From NCBI RefSeq assembly GCF_001936615.1, contig NZ_MLBF01000001.1:1-64000 (forward strand): DNA of 64,000 bases. Direction: 5' to 3'. Below the pieces are notes generated by a model that saw nothing but the letters and a program-made list of their open reading frames with translations, had not been told where the DNA came from and did not search any database. Position 1 is the first letter of the stretch. Each line of letters begins with the position of its first letter. The stretch comes from Desulfosporosinus metallidurans (GTDB taxonomy: Bacteria > Bacillota > Desulfitobacteriia > Desulfitobacteriales > Desulfitobacteriaceae). A program made the position numbers and the translations under genes. Shown here piece after piece: positions 36,102-46,030 of this stretch.

Positions 36102-36866
36102 TTAAACGGAAGTCGCATTATGGACAAGCCTGGCAAAGCTCAGGGGATCGAGACTTGCCCCTCCAACCAAGGCACCGTCAATATCAGGCTCAGCCAATAG
36201 TTCGGCAATGTTTTCCGCTTTGACGCTTCCGCCATAGAGAATGGGCACTTGCTCGGCGGCCGATCCCATGAGACCCGACAAAGTGGCCCGGATAGAGGCA
36301 CACATTTCTTGAGCGTCTTTGCTAGACGCCGTTTTCCCAGTTCCAATGGCCCAAATTGGTTCATAAGCAACGATGACCCGCCTCAAATCCTCAATCGATA
36401 AACCTGTGAGAGCACGAGAAACCTGGGTACTAACCCTCTCTGCAGCTTTTCCTTCTGCGCGGACGTTAAGATTTTCTCCCACACATAACATGGGCTTTAA
36501 GCCTGAGGACAGCGCTTTCTGTACCTTTTTCGCGATCTCTTCATCCGTTTCTCCGAACAGTTCTCGCCGTTCAGAATGGCCGAGTATAACATATGTACAG
36601 GCCACATCGAGCAACATTTGGGCGGATATTTCTCCGGTATAGGCACCTTGGTCTGCCCAAGCCATGTTTTGAGCGCCCAAATGGACGATACTTTCTTCCA
36701 ATTCATTCTTTAAGGAAGACAGGGCGGTAAAGGGAGCACAGAGAACGATGTCCAGTTCTGTGACATTCCGAACTTCTTCTAAAAATTTCCCAGCATAGTC
36801 CACTGCTTCGCTGACCGTTTTATACATTTTCCAGTTACCGGCAATGACCGTCCGTCGCTTCGCCAA
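36102..36866 (-). CDS. tpiA: Triosephosphate isomerase
   Basis: A 254-residue isomerase of dihydroxyacetone phosphate and glyceraldehyde-3-phosphate. Lys in AGNWKMYKT near 13, catalytic His in LGHSERRELFGE near 96, catalytic Glu in VAYEPIWAIGTGKTAS near 168 and the phosphate loop GGSVKAEN near 213. TTG start at 36866 with GGAGGAAT upstream. It links dihydroxyacetone phosphate from the glycerol genes nearby to glycolysis. Confidence 0.98.
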   Translation of the reverse strand: MAKRRTVIAGNWKMYKTVSEAVDYAGKFLEEVRNVTELDIVLCAPFTALSSLKNELEESIVHLGAQNMAWADQGAYTGEISAQMLLDVACTYVILGHSERRELFGETDEEIAKKVQKALSSGLKPMLCVGENLNVRAEGKAAERVSTQVSRALTGLSIEDLRRVIVAYEPIWAIGTGKTASSKDAQEMCASIRATLSGLMGSAAEQVPILYGGSVKAENIAELLAEPDIDGALVGGASLDPLSFARLVHNATSV

Positions 36867-36956
36867 TTTATTATTCCTCCACTTCGCCAGATTGAAAATT
36901 GTTGGTACTCCATCTGGAGTTAGTATAGTTTTGAAATATTCGAACCTCGAATTGAC

Positions 36957-38144
36957 TTACGCTTTGTCCTGAAGCGCAGCAACCCCTGGTAAAACTTTTC
37001 CTTCTAGAAACTCAAGCGAAGCGCCGCCCCCGGTGGAAATATGAGTCATGCGATCCGCAACGTTCATTTTCTCCACGGCTGCCACAGAATCCCCGCCTCC
37101 GACAATCGTTATTCCTCCACAGGCGGCAACCGCCTGAGCAACCCGCTCAGTTCCTTTGGCAAAGGCATCCATTTCAAATACACCCATTGGACCGTTCCAA
37201 ATAACAGTCCGAGCTGTCGCAAGGCGGGCAGCGAACCTCTCGGCACTTGCTGACCCAATATCTAAGGCCATTTCATCCTCCTGAATTTCAGACACACTTA
37301 CCGTACGGTGAGGAGCATTTGCTTCAAAGGCATGAGCTACCACCACATCGATTGGAAGTTCTAGGGTAACCCCTTTTCTCTTGGCCTTTTCGATGAGTTG
37401 CTTGGCCAATTCCACCTTTTCCTCTTCTAGAAGAGACTTCCCCACCTTAAACCCTTGGGCTTTCAAGAAGGTATTTGCCATCCCACCCCCGATGATCAAA
37501 ACGTCGACCTTTTCTAGGAGGTTTTCAATTACGCCAATCTTATCGCTCACTTTGGCTCCGCCAATAATGGCCACAAAGGGACGTTCTGGCCGTTCCAAAG
37601 CATTGCCCATGAATTCCACTTCTTTTTGCATTAGTAAACCAGCCACGGCGGGAATATAGTGGGTAACCCCTTCTGTTGACGCATGGGCACGGTGTGCGGT
37701 TCCGAAGGCGTCATTAACAAACAACTCTGCCAGCGAGGCTAGTTCTCTAGCAAACGCCAGATCATTTTTCTCTTCTTCTGCATGAAAACGGACATTTTCC
37801 AATAATAGAACTTGCCCATCCTGTAACGTGCTGACCGCTTCCATCGCTGGGTCCCCTACACAATCCCCTGCTAGACTCACGTTTTGTCCCAATAGCTCAC
37901 TCAAGCGCTTGGCCACAGGTTCTAAGGAATAACTTGGATTCGCTTGCCCTTTGGGACGACCGAGGTGCGAAGCTAAAATCACGCGGGCTCCCTCTTGCAC
38001 GAGATATTGGATTGTGGGGAGAGAAGCCCGTATTCGAGTATCATCGGTAATGTGCCGTTGTTCATCCAATGGTACATTAAAATCCACCCGTACCAGCACT
38101 CGTTTTCCTCGTACCTCCACATTTTTAACGCTCTTTTTGTTCAT
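36957..38144 (-). CDS. pgk: Phosphoglycerate kinase
   Basis: A 395-residue kinase making ATP from 1,3-bisphosphoglycerate. Signature [13 protein letters not shown] near 15-27, SHLGRPKG near 59-66, [14 protein letters not shown] near 143-156, and the nucleotide-binding [12 protein letters not shown] near 350-361 with STGGGASLE near 370. AAAGGGGA precedes the ATG. Upstream 38145-38361 separates it from pyk and may hold its own promoter. Confidence 0.98.
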   Translation of the reverse strand: MNKKSVKNVEVRGKRVLVRVDFNVPLDEQRHITDDTRIRASLPTIQYLVQEGARVILASHLGRPKGQANPSYSLEPVAKRLSELLGQNVSLAGDCVGDPAMEAVSTLQDGQVLLLENVRFHAEEEKNDLAFARELASLAELFVNDAFGTAHRAHASTEGVTHYIPAVAGLLMQKEVEFMGNALERPERPFVAIIGGAKVSDKIGVIENLLEKVDVLIIGGGMANTFLKAQGFKVGKSLLEEEKVELAKQLIEKAKRKGVTLELPIDVVVAHAFEANAPHRTVSVSEIQEDEMALDIGSASAERFAARLATARTVIWNGPMGVFEMDAFAKGTERVAQAVAACGGITIVGGGDSVAAVEKMNVADRMTHISTGGGASLEFLEGKVLPGVAALQDKA

Positions 38145-38361
38145 GCATTAATCCCCTTTCACTTTGACCAAGGGTTCGGTTTTCCTCAGATAGGTTCCAT
38201 TATTTCTATAATATACCTTAGTATACCTAGAAAAGAAACTTCCTACTCTCCCGAACTACCAAAAAACTGCTCACAAACGTTTCTCTGCTAAATAAGGCTT
38301 TGTTCACTAATTCTTCATTAAGCGGCAGTTTCCTGCCTAATATAAAACGTTCCGGCCCATA

Positions 38362-40095
38362 TTACAAAATACTAACCGTCCCTTCATAAATAACTCCAGC
38401 AAGGGCATCTACCGTAATCCTCTGCCCCTCAGGAATTTTAACCATTGCGTCTGGTAAGCCTATAATGGCCGGTATACCATATTCTAAAGCCGCAATGGCG
38501 GCATGAGACGTTAAGCCAGCTTCTTCAATGACTAACGCCCCTGCCTGAGCAATCAGTGGAACAAATCGGGCATCAGTAGATCTAGCAACAAGTATGTCAC
38601 CCTTCTTAAACGAATCTTGCCCAGGTAAGTGAACAATCCGGGCCGTACCCATATACGATTTTCTCCCAATGCCCGTTCCTTTTGCCACGATCCCCCCTAC
38701 TACTTGAACTTTAATCATATTAGTTGTGCCAACCTTGCCAACGGGAACCCCTGCCGTAATCACGACAATGTCCCCAGTTTGAATGTAATTTTTATCAAGT
38801 GCAGCCGTTACTGCTACTGACAATAATTGATCAGTCCCTGGGCTTTCCGGAACCACTAGGGGTTCAATCCCCCACTGTAAAGCGAGTTTTCGTGCAACCT
38901 CAGGAAAGGGAGTAGCCGCTACTATAAGCGCCTTGGGACGATATTTAGAAATCATCCGTGCAGTTAGGCCAGATTGTGTGGGAGTTAAAATGGCCGTCGC
39001 GTTAAGGTCACCAGCGATGCTATAACTAGCGTAGCTGATGGACTCCGCCACATTAAAATGGGGATGGCGAGTTGTCTTAGTTTCTAAGAGCGTTATTTCC
39101 GTGCGCTTGGCGATTTTATCCATCATGCGCACGGCCTCAACAGGAAATTGTCCGGCAGCCGTTTCGCCTGAAAGCATAATGGCATCCGCTCCGTCCAAGA
39201 TGGCATTCGCCACATCACTGGCTTCCGCCCGCGTTGGCCGAGGTTGTCGAATCATGGAATCAAGCATTTGGGTGGCTACAATGACTGGCTTACCTTGCAA
39301 ATTGCATTTTTGAATCATTTCCTTCTGATAAACAGGGACTTCTTCAACCGGAACCTCAACTCCTAAGTCTCCGCGCGCAACCATCAACCCGTCGACAACT
39401 TCCAAAATAGAATCCAAATTATTAACGCCCTCTTGGCTTTCTATTTTAGCAATGATTTGTACCGTTGCGCCCATTTCCTCAACAATTTTCCGCACCGCTA
39501 ATATATCAGAAGCTTTACGAGTAAAGGAAGCCGCGATAAAATCTATCCCCTGGGTAACACCGAAACGAATGTCTTCAATATCCTTTTCAGTCACACCGGG
39601 CAATTTAATCGAAACTCCAGGAACATTAACGCCCTTTTGTGATTTTAAAATACCACCATTTCGCACCCTCGTCTTAATCTCTTCTTGCCGTACCGACACA
39701 ACTTCCAAATCCAGCTGTCCGTCGTCAATTAAAATATGCGTCCCTGGAACGACATCTAGCCATAATTCTTTATAAGTTATTCCTACTCTTTCTGAAGAAC
39801 CAAGAGCAGATTTCGTATCCAAAATAAACTCTGCATCATTGGTGAGCGTGATTCCTAACTCCGGAACCATACCTGTACGGATTTCTGGCCCTTTAGTATC
39901 AAGTAAGATTCCTAAATGTTTCCCCACTCTCGCAGCTTCCTCTTTTAAAACAGACATTCGCAACCCATGTTCTTCATGGGTTCCATGAGAAAAATTCAAT
40001 CGAGCGACATTCATCCCTGCCGTCAAAAGCTGTTGGATTTTTTCTCTGGATTCGCTGGCTGGACCAATCGTACATATAATTTTTGCCCTTCTCAT
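38362..40095 (-). CDS. pyk: Pyruvate kinase with C-terminal PEP-utilising domain
   Basis: A 577-residue pyruvate kinase. TKIICTIGPAS-like start (AKIICTIGPASES), MNVARLNFSHGTHEEHG near 28-44, IIAKIESQEGVNN near 214, catalytic region VARGDLGVEVP near 238 and MLDSMIRQPRPTRAEASDVANA near 268. After about residue 470 is an extra PEP-utiliser mobile domain (ARIVHLPGQ, then EEAGLTSHAAIAALEYGIPA and IPEGQRITVDALAG), usual in Firmicute pyruvate kinases. AAGGATGG precedes the ATG. Confidence 0.97.
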   Translation of the reverse strand: MRRAKIICTIGPASESREKIQQLLTAGMNVARLNFSHGTHEEHGLRMSVLKEEAARVGKHLGILLDTKGPEIRTGMVPELGITLTNDAEFILDTKSALGSSERVGITYKELWLDVVPGTHILIDDGQLDLEVVSVRQEEIKTRVRNGGILKSQKGVNVPGVSIKLPGVTEKDIEDIRFGVTQGIDFIAASFTRKASDILAVRKIVEEMGATVQIIAKIESQEGVNNLDSILEVVDGLMVARGDLGVEVPVEEVPVYQKEMIQKCNLQGKPVIVATQMLDSMIRQPRPTRAEASDVANAILDGADAIMLSGETAAGQFPVEAVRMMDKIAKRTEITLLETKTTRHPHFNVAESISYASYSIAGDLNATAILTPTQSGLTARMISKYRPKALIVAATPFPEVARKLALQWGIEPLVVPESPGTDQLLSVAVTAALDKNYIQTGDIVVITAGVPVGKVGTTNMIKVQVVGGIVAKGTGIGRKSYMGTARIVHLPGQDSFKKGDILVARSTDARFVPLIAQAGALVIEEAGLTSHAAIAALEYGIPAIIGLPDAMVKIPEGQRITVDALAGVIYEGTVSIL

Positions 40096-40165
40096 AAACA
40101 GTTACCATCCTTATTCCATCCATAATAACCTGAGTTCTGGTTTCCACTTTACTCTACCAGAACAA

Positions 40166-40744
40166 TTATTTTTCAAAGTTCATTTCCCACAAATGCCGCA
40201 AACTTGTAGAGACAGCATCTATTCCCTTCGACAAGGCAAGCCTTACGTCCTCTTCCGTTCTCAAGAGACCTCCTCCGAGAACCGGTATGCCCAGAGCATC
40301 CTTCATATCCTGAATTACAAAGCGAGGAACGGTCGCTGGTAAGATTTCAACTGCATTCGGTTTTACAGCGGATGCCATCTTAATTCCTGTTTTAACCGAT
40401 TCTGAATCCAAGACAAACAAGCGCTGAATAACCGCCATCCCTTCTTCACTGGCAAATTTGACTAAGTTAGGTTTGGTTGTAACCAGACCACGCAGACCCA
40501 TTCTCGCCAGCAAGTGTATCCCTGCCCTATCCTTACCCGCTCCTTCCAACATATCAAGGTGCACCAATAAAACCTTATTATCAGAGTGAACTTTTTTTAT
40601 TATGGAAGGTAATATATTAATGTCTGCGCCTAAAAGAAAGATAGTACCAATATTAGGATGGTGGATTGCTTCATTGAGATCCTCGACCCTACGAATCGTT
40701 GCGCCAATTTTCTTCTCTAACATAACGGTTTTCAAAAAATCCAT
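40166..40744 (-). CDS. glpP: Glycerol-3-phosphate-responsive antiterminator GlpP
   Basis: A 192-residue TIM-barrel-like RNA-binding antiterminator that, with glycerol-3-phosphate, allows transcription through leader terminators of glp operons. Typical segments are FLLGADINILPSIIKKVH, VHLDMLEGAGKDRAGIHLLA, GLVTTKPNLVKFA, QRLFVLDSESVKTG and VLGGGLLRTEEDVRLALSKG. Full length. AGGGGGATG precedes the ATG. It sits between gap and pyk, while probable targets are the glpF and glpA leaders about 10 kb away. A 45-nt leader element resembling that of gap lies upstream. Confidence 0.93.
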   Translation of the reverse strand: MDFLKTVMLEKKIGATIRRVEDLNEAIHHPNIGTIFLLGADINILPSIIKKVHSDNKVLLVHLDMLEGAGKDRAGIHLLARMGLRGLVTTKPNLVKFASEEGMAVIQRLFVLDSESVKTGIKMASAVKPNAVEILPATVPRFVIQDMKDALGIPVLGGGLLRTEEDVRLALSKGIDAVSTSLRHLWEMNFEK

Positions 40745-40802
40745 TTTGCCATCCCCCTAGCGCCCGTATAACCCGTTCAGAACCTATAATCCGAAAGAAT
40801 AT

Positions 40803-40847
40803 AACCCCTAATAAAGCACTTCCTACTGAAACGACTTCTCAGGGGTT
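40803..40847 (-). promoter_or_regulatory. 45-nt structured leader element before glpP
   Basis: A 45-nt segment closing on itself by a 7-bp stem (AACCCCU/AGGGGUU). It matches the element at 42048-42092 in 37 of 45 positions, with a compensating pair change in the stem (C-G here, U-A there) and an invariant GGAAGUGCUUUAUUAG stretch in transcript sense. No T-run follows. A conserved RNA or repressor site is inferred. Confidence 0.6.
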
Positions 40848-40881
40848 AACTTCTTGCCCCTATTGCGTAGGCCCGGTTAGC

Positions 40882-41892
40882 CTACAAGCCTTTCATAACA
40901 ATCAGCTTGACTAAATCCAAAATGCGGTTGGAATAACCCCATTCATTATCATACCATGCCAGTACTTTTACCATGCGCTCTCCCATCATCATCGTCGATA
41001 ATCCATCGACGATGGAGCTGGCCGGGTTACCATTAAAGTCGTGGGAAACGAGAGGTAATTCTGTATACTCGAGATATCCCTTTAATTTGCCCTCTGCCGC
41101 TTGACGTAAGGTAGCATTTACTTCTTCTTTGCTTGTTGATTTGGTTAGATTAGCAACAAAATCAACCAAAGAAACATTGGGTGTAGGGACCCTGACGGCT
41201 AGTCCATTCATTTTACCTACTAATTCTGGTATGACCAAAGTAACTGCTTTGGCTGCACCCGTGGTCGTCGGAATCATGGATTGATAGGCCGCTCGAGATC
41301 TGCGCCAATCCGAATGTTCCAGGTCCAAAATACGTTGATCATTAGTGACTGAATGAGTCGTGGTCATCATCCCTTGCTCAATCCCAAAGGCATCCAATAA
41401 TACTTTGGCTACGGGAGCAAGACAGTTTGTTGTACAAGAAGCGTTAGAAATAATATGGTGCTTCAGCGGATCATAGTTATCATCGTTAACTCCCATGACA
41501 ATCGTAATATCTTCGTTTTTAGCCGGAGCGGAAATGACGACTTTTTTGGCCCCAGCCGTTAAATGTTGAGCGGCGGCATCACGCTTCGTGAAGCGTCCGG
41601 TTGACTCGATTACAAGATCTACTCCCAGTTTACTCCAAGGCAAATCCAAAGGATTTCTCTCAGCTAAAATTTCAATACGTTTTCCATCGACAATCATCGT
41701 ATTCCCGTCAATTTCCACTGCATTAGGGAGAATTCCGTGAACCGAATCATACTTAAATAAATGCGCTAATAAATCTGGACTTCCTAAATCATTGATGGCC
41801 ACCACTTCAAACGGAAGGGATTGCTTTAGGACGGCACGTAATGTAAGCCGACCAATTCTACCAAATCCATTAATTGCTACACGAATACTCAT
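40882..41892 (-). CDS. gap: Glyceraldehyde-3-phosphate dehydrogenase
   Basis: A 336-residue NAD-type dehydrogenase of glycolysis. [18 protein letters not shown] near 4-21 binds the dinucleotide, the catalytic cysteine is in [15 protein letters not shown] near 150, and [15 protein letters not shown] is near 314. AAGGAGG precedes the ATG. It is the first enzyme gene of the minus-strand glycolytic block. A cggR repressor gene, usual upstream of gap in many Firmicutes, is absent here. Confidence 0.98.
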   Translation of the reverse strand: MSIRVAINGFGRIGRLTLRAVLKQSLPFEVVAINDLGSPDLLAHLFKYDSVHGILPNAVEIDGNTMIVDGKRIEILAERNPLDLPWSKLGVDLVIESTGRFTKRDAAAQHLTAGAKKVVISAPAKNEDITIVMGVNDDNYDPLKHHIISNASCTTNCLAPVAKVLLDAFGIEQGMMTTTHSVTNDQRILDLEHSDWRRSRAAYQSMIPTTTGAAKAVTLVIPELVGKMNGLAVRVPTPNVSLVDFVANLTKSTSKEEVNATLRQAAEGKLKGYLEYTELPLVSHDFNGNPASSIVDGLSTMMMGERMVKVLAWYDNEWGYSNRILDLVKLIVMKGL

Positions 41893-42047
41893 TTAAATAA
41901 CCTCCTTAATTATCCCACTTTACTCACACGAGCACTCCCTTGAATAATCAAATTCTACGTCGAGTAACTTCATCAGTATTCCCCCTGATTTTTAAAGAAA
42001 TTCATCCTTTACTACCACCCCCTAAGCGACGAATAATAAAAAAACAC

Positions 42048-42092
42048 AACCTCTAATAAAGCACTTCCTATTGGAACCACCCATCAGAGGTT
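42048..42092 (-). promoter_or_regulatory. 45-nt structured leader element before gap
   Basis: Same element as at 40803-40847: outer stem AACCUCU/AGAGGUU, inner UUCC/GGAA hairpin, invariant GGAAGUGCUUUAUUAG. On the minus strand a T7 run follows the outer stem, so this copy could work as a transcription terminator or attenuator in the gap leader (156 nt before the gap start). Confidence 0.6.
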
Positions 42093-42163
42093 ATCTCCCT
42101 TACTCCTAACCCATTATCAAATTAACAATCCTAGTATGATTACTTGCCTAAATTACTCAATAT

Positions 42164-42721
42164 TCAATGTTTGAAAGATCGCCGTGCTTTAACAAAATAA
42201 TCGAGTCCGGAGATTATCGTCAATAACAAGGCAATATATAGAAATATCTGACCAACAGGAATATTCAAGCTCCCAACCGGCCAATCTCGTAATAAAATCT
42301 CAGAAACTGCAATAATTTGGGTAACCGTCTTTGCTTTTCCCCATTTACTCGCACTAATAACAATGCCATCGGCAGCTAAAATGGCTCTCAACCCAGTCAC
42401 TGCAAATTCTCGGCCCAAAATCACCCAGGCAATCCAAGCAGATACATCGCCCAATTCGACGAGTGAAATCAAAGCAGCCGCTATCAAGAGTTTATCAGCC
42501 AAAGGGTCCATGAATTTACCAAATACGGTAATTTGATGACGTTTTCTAGCTATATATCCATCAAGACTATCCGTTATCGACGCTGCAATAAAAATAAAAG
42601 CAGCGATAATGTTCTGATGAGGGAAAATAGGATGCCCGTTTGGAAATTGCAAGAGTAAGAACGCCATGAAAAAGGGCGTTAACAGGATGCGCGCTATGGT
42701 CAATCGATTGGGTAAATTCAT
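42164..42721 (-). CDS. pgsA: Phosphatidylglycerophosphate synthase
   Basis: A 185-residue membrane CDP-alcohol phosphatidyltransferase joining CDP-diacylglycerol and glycerol-3-phosphate. The family motif D-G-x2-A-R-x8-G-x3-D-x3-D is visible as DSLDGYIARKRHQITVFGKF then MDPLADK at about 50-76. Several hydrophobic helices. ATG 42721 with GGAGAGG upstream is chosen over a longer frame. It consumes glycerol-3-phosphate, as does PlsY next door. Confidence 0.95.
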   Translation of the reverse strand: MNLPNRLTIARILLTPFFMAFLLLQFPNGHPIFPHQNIIAAFIFIAASITDSLDGYIARKRHQITVFGKFMDPLADKLLIAAALISLVELGDVSAWIAWVILGREFAVTGLRAILAADGIVISASKWGKAKTVTQIIAVSEILLRDWPVGSLNIPVGQIFLYIALLLTIISGLDYFVKARRSFKH

Positions 42722-42853
42722 TCTACAACCTCTCCTATTCGAATAATTCAAATTTCTGATCTATAAAGCCTGACAAACAAATGCCTTATAAACTAAAAAA
42801 TTCTAATAAAAAAAACAGGATCAGTTGGAACAAATACGATTGACTGATCTGCC

Positions 42854-43435
42854 TTAATAATTAAGTTTGGGCTCTATCCCCTTCAATAAACGCTGATAAT
42901 TCGCACGATGACGCACAAAGATCATCATGGCAGCCACAAAAACAAACACTTTGTATGCGAGAGGAACAGGAGAAAAAATCGTCACTAAAACAGCCGTTGC
43001 AGCCCCTAAGGTAGACGCAAGTGACACATAACGAGTTATTAGCGTGACTAAAATAAAAACAACAATAGCCATCAGGGATATCCACGGGACCAGAACCACA
43101 ATAATACCAAATCCCGTTGCGACGCCCTTGCCTGTCGGCTTAAATTTAAAAAAGGGATTCCAACTGTGTCCGATAATTGCCAGTATCCCCCCACCTAAGC
43201 CACCCCAAGGACCCCAAAAATTTAAACAAAGTGCCGTTGCTAAGACACCTTTCAAGGCATCCCCCGCAAACACAGCCAAGCCATACTTAGCACCTAACAA
43301 ACGAAAAGCATTCGTCGAACCAATGTTGCCACTTCCCTGTGAACGAACATCCACATGTCTGATACGTCCGGCTAAATAAGCAAACGGTATGGCTCCTAGG
43401 AAATAAGCAAAAAGTAATGCCAAATACTTTAACAT
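42854..43435 (-). CDS. plsY: Acyl-phosphate:glycerol-3-phosphate acyltransferase PlsY
   Basis: A 193-residue polytopic enzyme making lysophosphatidic acid from acyl phosphate and glycerol-3-phosphate. Conserved [15 protein letters not shown] at about 34-48, the phosphate loop [12 protein letters not shown] near 102-113, and the C-terminal [20 protein letters not shown] 43435 with AGGAGGG upstream; a longer upstream frame lacks a site. A separate promoter probably lies in 43436-43666. Confidence 0.96.
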   Translation of the reverse strand: MLKYLALLFAYFLGAIPFAYLAGRIRHVDVRSQGSGNIGSTNAFRLLGAKYGLAVFAGDALKGVLATALCLNFWGPWGGLGGGILAIIGHSWNPFFKFKPTGKGVATGFGIIVVLVPWISLMAIVVFILVTLITRYVSLASTLGAATAVLVTIFSPVPLAYKVFVFVAAMMIFVRHRANYQRLLKGIEPKLNY

Positions 43436-43666
43436 GCCCTTTAACCCTCCTCTTGTAAGCGCCGAGCTTCTATATATCCTACCTCGTCTTGCGCGCAACT
43501 CTGGGATGAGAAGGAAACTTCCTCTATATACCATGGTTTTGCTTCTTAGTCTATCAGATTTCAACGGAAAATCAATTCACCAACCTCTCATTTGCTGATA
43601 TTTTCTGAAAATGCCTCAGAGAAACCACAATCTGCTCAATTTACTTACTATATATCAACAGAAAAA

Positions 43667-44188
43667 CTAGTCTTTTATCAAAGTTCTGATGAATTCTTTC
43701 ATGTAAAAGGGTAAATCTAAAGGCTTTCTACTGGATATAATGTTTCCATCCACAACCACTGGTTCATCCATCCATATTCCGCCTGCATTGATCATATCGT
43801 CTTTTATTCCTCGTGTACTTGTTACCTGTTTGCCTTTTAAGATGCCTGCAGAAGCCAGCACCCAACCTGCATGACAGATATGACCGATCGGTCTACCCTG
43901 CTCATTCATGTATCTTACAATCTCAATGACTTCAGGATATCTTCTTAACTTATCTGGTGCCCACCCCCCTGGAATAAGTAAAGCATCATAGTCCTTGTAA
44001 TTTATATCCATAAAGGAATACTCCGATGTAGCCGGAATGCCATATTTACCTATATACTTTTCATTTGCTTTTTCTCCGGCTAAGTGCGTAGCGATACCTT
44101 CCTCCATCAACCGCAGGATAGGATACCAAAGTTCAAGATCTTCAAAATAATGGTCAATAAGACATAATACCTTAATTTCTCTTTTCAA
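43667..44188 (-). CDS. DJ-1/PfpI-family protein
   Basis: A 173-residue DJ-1/PfpI-superfamily protein. YDALLIPGGWAPDKLRRYPE near 69-88, then the nucleophile elbow GHICHAGWVLASAG near 104-117 with Cys, and TSTRGIKDDMINAGG near 124-138. Such proteins are deglycase, chaperone or protease-like; the activity of this one is not determinable. Start TTG 44188 with GGAAGG upstream. It follows the chemoreceptor gene by 57 nt in the same direction. Confidence 0.9.
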   Translation of the reverse strand: MKREIKVLCLIDHYFEDLELWYPILRLMEEGIATHLAGEKANEKYIGKYGIPATSEYSFMDINYKDYDALLIPGGWAPDKLRRYPEVIEIVRYMNEQGRPIGHICHAGWVLASAGILKGKQVTSTRGIKDDMINAGGIWMDEPVVVDGNIISSRKPLDLPFYMKEFIRTLIKD

Positions 44189-44245
44189 ACGTCTTACTTC
44201 CTTCCTGATTAGGGGTGTAAGACACCCACTAACTAGCTCAGTGTT

Positions 44246-45997
44246 TTACCCTGCCGATTTCGACACTTCTCTCACAATATCATACACTTCTGTTGTTACT
44301 GGAATAAACCCTTTAATGGGTGAATGCGTTAAACTATCACGTCCACGTGGAGTCTTGGCAAGTTCGGCGAATCCCTGCTGAAAGCGAGAAATTGTTGCCT
44401 CATCAAAATGGGAATTAGCCGCTAAACAATCTTTTGGAATAGGCTCCGTCTCAGCCAAATAGATCAATTGCTCAATTGGCAGGTGCTGTTTCTGCGCATC
44501 TTCAATCGCCTCAGAATAAGTTGCCCCTACTGCCACTTCAGATGCTAACACGGACTCTATTACCCGATTGTGACTTCCTAAAAAAACGGTCTCCTTCAGA
44601 TCTCGATCAGGATTAATTCCCTCTCTCCACATCATCATTCGCGGATAAGCATATCCCGACGCTGATTTCTTATCCACGAAAGCCATTCGCTTGCCTCTGA
44701 TATCGGTGAGTGAGTTTACTCCAGAGCCCTTTTTGGTAACGATATAACCCTTATAAGTAGCACTCCCATTGACGATCGGACTGACAAGTGGAATAATTAC
44801 GCCCCGGTTCGCAGCATCGACATAGGCCAACGGAGAAAACCAAGCAATATCCACAATCCCCTCCAAAAGATTATCTGCAAGCGATGTGTAATCTGGCGTA
44901 ATGATCACGCGCGGAATATACCCCAAGTTTTCGCAGAAACTTTCTATAACAGGCAGATACATTTTCTTCATAGCTTCTGGACTTAACGCAGGATTAATTC
45001 CAAAAATAAGTTCCTTAGGTTGCTTAAATTGTGCAGCCTGCCGTTGTAGATCGTAGACACCTAGGTTAAGATTATCTGCTAATCCAGCAAGATGTTCATG
45101 GTTTTTATCCTGTGTTCCCAAAACCTCAGAAATCTCTTCCAACCCTTCGGACAAGGAATTAAACACTCCCGCTAAAACCTCAGTAGTTTGTGCCTGCTGG
45201 GAGAGGGAATTAAACAATTCATTATTCAGCTCTGAAATTTCTTTAAAAGCATCCGTAATATGAAGCATACTTTGTTGTTCATGGCGAATACTTTCCTTAA
45301 CTTCATTAATTTTCTTTGAGCTTTCTGTTGCTCTTCCAGCAATTTGATGAATTCCTTCGGTAATACTGGTTGCTGTTCCTTGAATGTGGCGAGCAGATAC
45401 CGTGCTATGGTCCGCTAGCTTTCGAATCTCGTCAGCCACAATCGAAAAACTCCTCCCAGCTACGCCCGCTCTAGCCGCTTCGATCGCCGCATTTAAGGCT
45501 AATAAATTCGTCTGCTTCGCAATATTAGTCATCTCTGTAACAAACTCCGAAATGCTTTCTGACAACTTTTTCAACACCATGACGGACTCTGCATAGTTTA
45601 AAACATCATCACCAATTTGCTCCAACTGGAGATTGAGTTTATCCATCACCTTTTGCCCTTCATCCGCTTCGGCTCTTCGCGAGTATGCCAAATCAACCAC
45701 TATTTTCGAATTATCTTCTAACTGACGCGCCAATCCTGCCAGTTCCTCAACCCCTGCAGATCCATTGAGTAACTCATCATGATTTTGCTTAATGCTCTTA
45801 GCCAGATCTCTGGCCGCTGCCACATTCTCCTTGACTGTCCAGTTTACTTGATGGGCATTAAAACCAAGTGTTTCTGCTATCGAAAGAATATCTATATTAT
45901 TCAAATTACTTCCTTGAACTTTATGGGTTTCATCGTTAGCGTTACTTTCTTTAGGCGTGATTTTACTAATATTGTTTTTCTTGCCCAAGTTGAACAT
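44246..45997 (-). CDS. Soluble chemoreceptor fused to a PhnD-like binding domain
   Basis: A 583-residue cytoplasmic protein without signal peptide or transmembrane segment. Residues about 50-320 form a methyl-accepting chemotaxis signalling coiled coil whose tip reads [20 protein letters not shown] then [15 protein letters not shown]. Residues about 330-560 form a PhnD-like phosphate/phosphonate-binding domain: [33 protein letters not shown] and [15 protein letters not shown]. Such binding domains are normally extracytoplasmic, so this arrangement would sense an internal ligand. ATG 45997 has GGAGGA upstream. It starts 33 nt after glpC, so it is probably part of the glpABC operon. A link to glycerol-3-phosphate or another internal organophosphate is inference. 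Confidence 0.9.
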   Translation of the reverse strand: MFNLGKKNNISKITPKESNANDETHKVQGSNLNNIDILSIAETLGFNAHQVNWTVKENVAAARDLAKSIKQNHDELLNGSAGVEELAGLARQLEDNSKIVVDLAYSRRAEADEGQKVMDKLNLQLEQIGDDVLNYAESVMVLKKLSESISEFVTEMTNIAKQTNLLALNAAIEAARAGVAGRSFSIVADEIRKLADHSTVSARHIQGTATSITEGIHQIAGRATESSKKINEVKESIRHEQQSMLHITDAFKEISELNNELFNSLSQQAQTTEVLAGVFNSLSEGLEEISEVLGTQDKNHEHLAGLADNLNLGVYDLQRQAAQFKQPKELIFGINPALSPEAMKKMYLPVIESFCENLGYIPRVIITPDYTSLADNLLEGIVDIAWFSPLAYVDAANRGVIIPLVSPIVNGSATYKGYIVTKKGSGVNSLTDIRGKRMAFVDKKSASGYAYPRMMMWREGINPDRDLKETVFLGSHNRVIESVLASEVAVGATYSEAIEDAQKQHLPIEQLIYLAETEPIPKDCLAANSHFDEATISRFQQGFAELAKTPRGRDSLTHSPIKGFIPVTTEVYDIVREVSKSAG

Positions 45998-46030
45998 CCT
46001 TAGCACTCCTCCACTCTCATAAAGTCTTGT

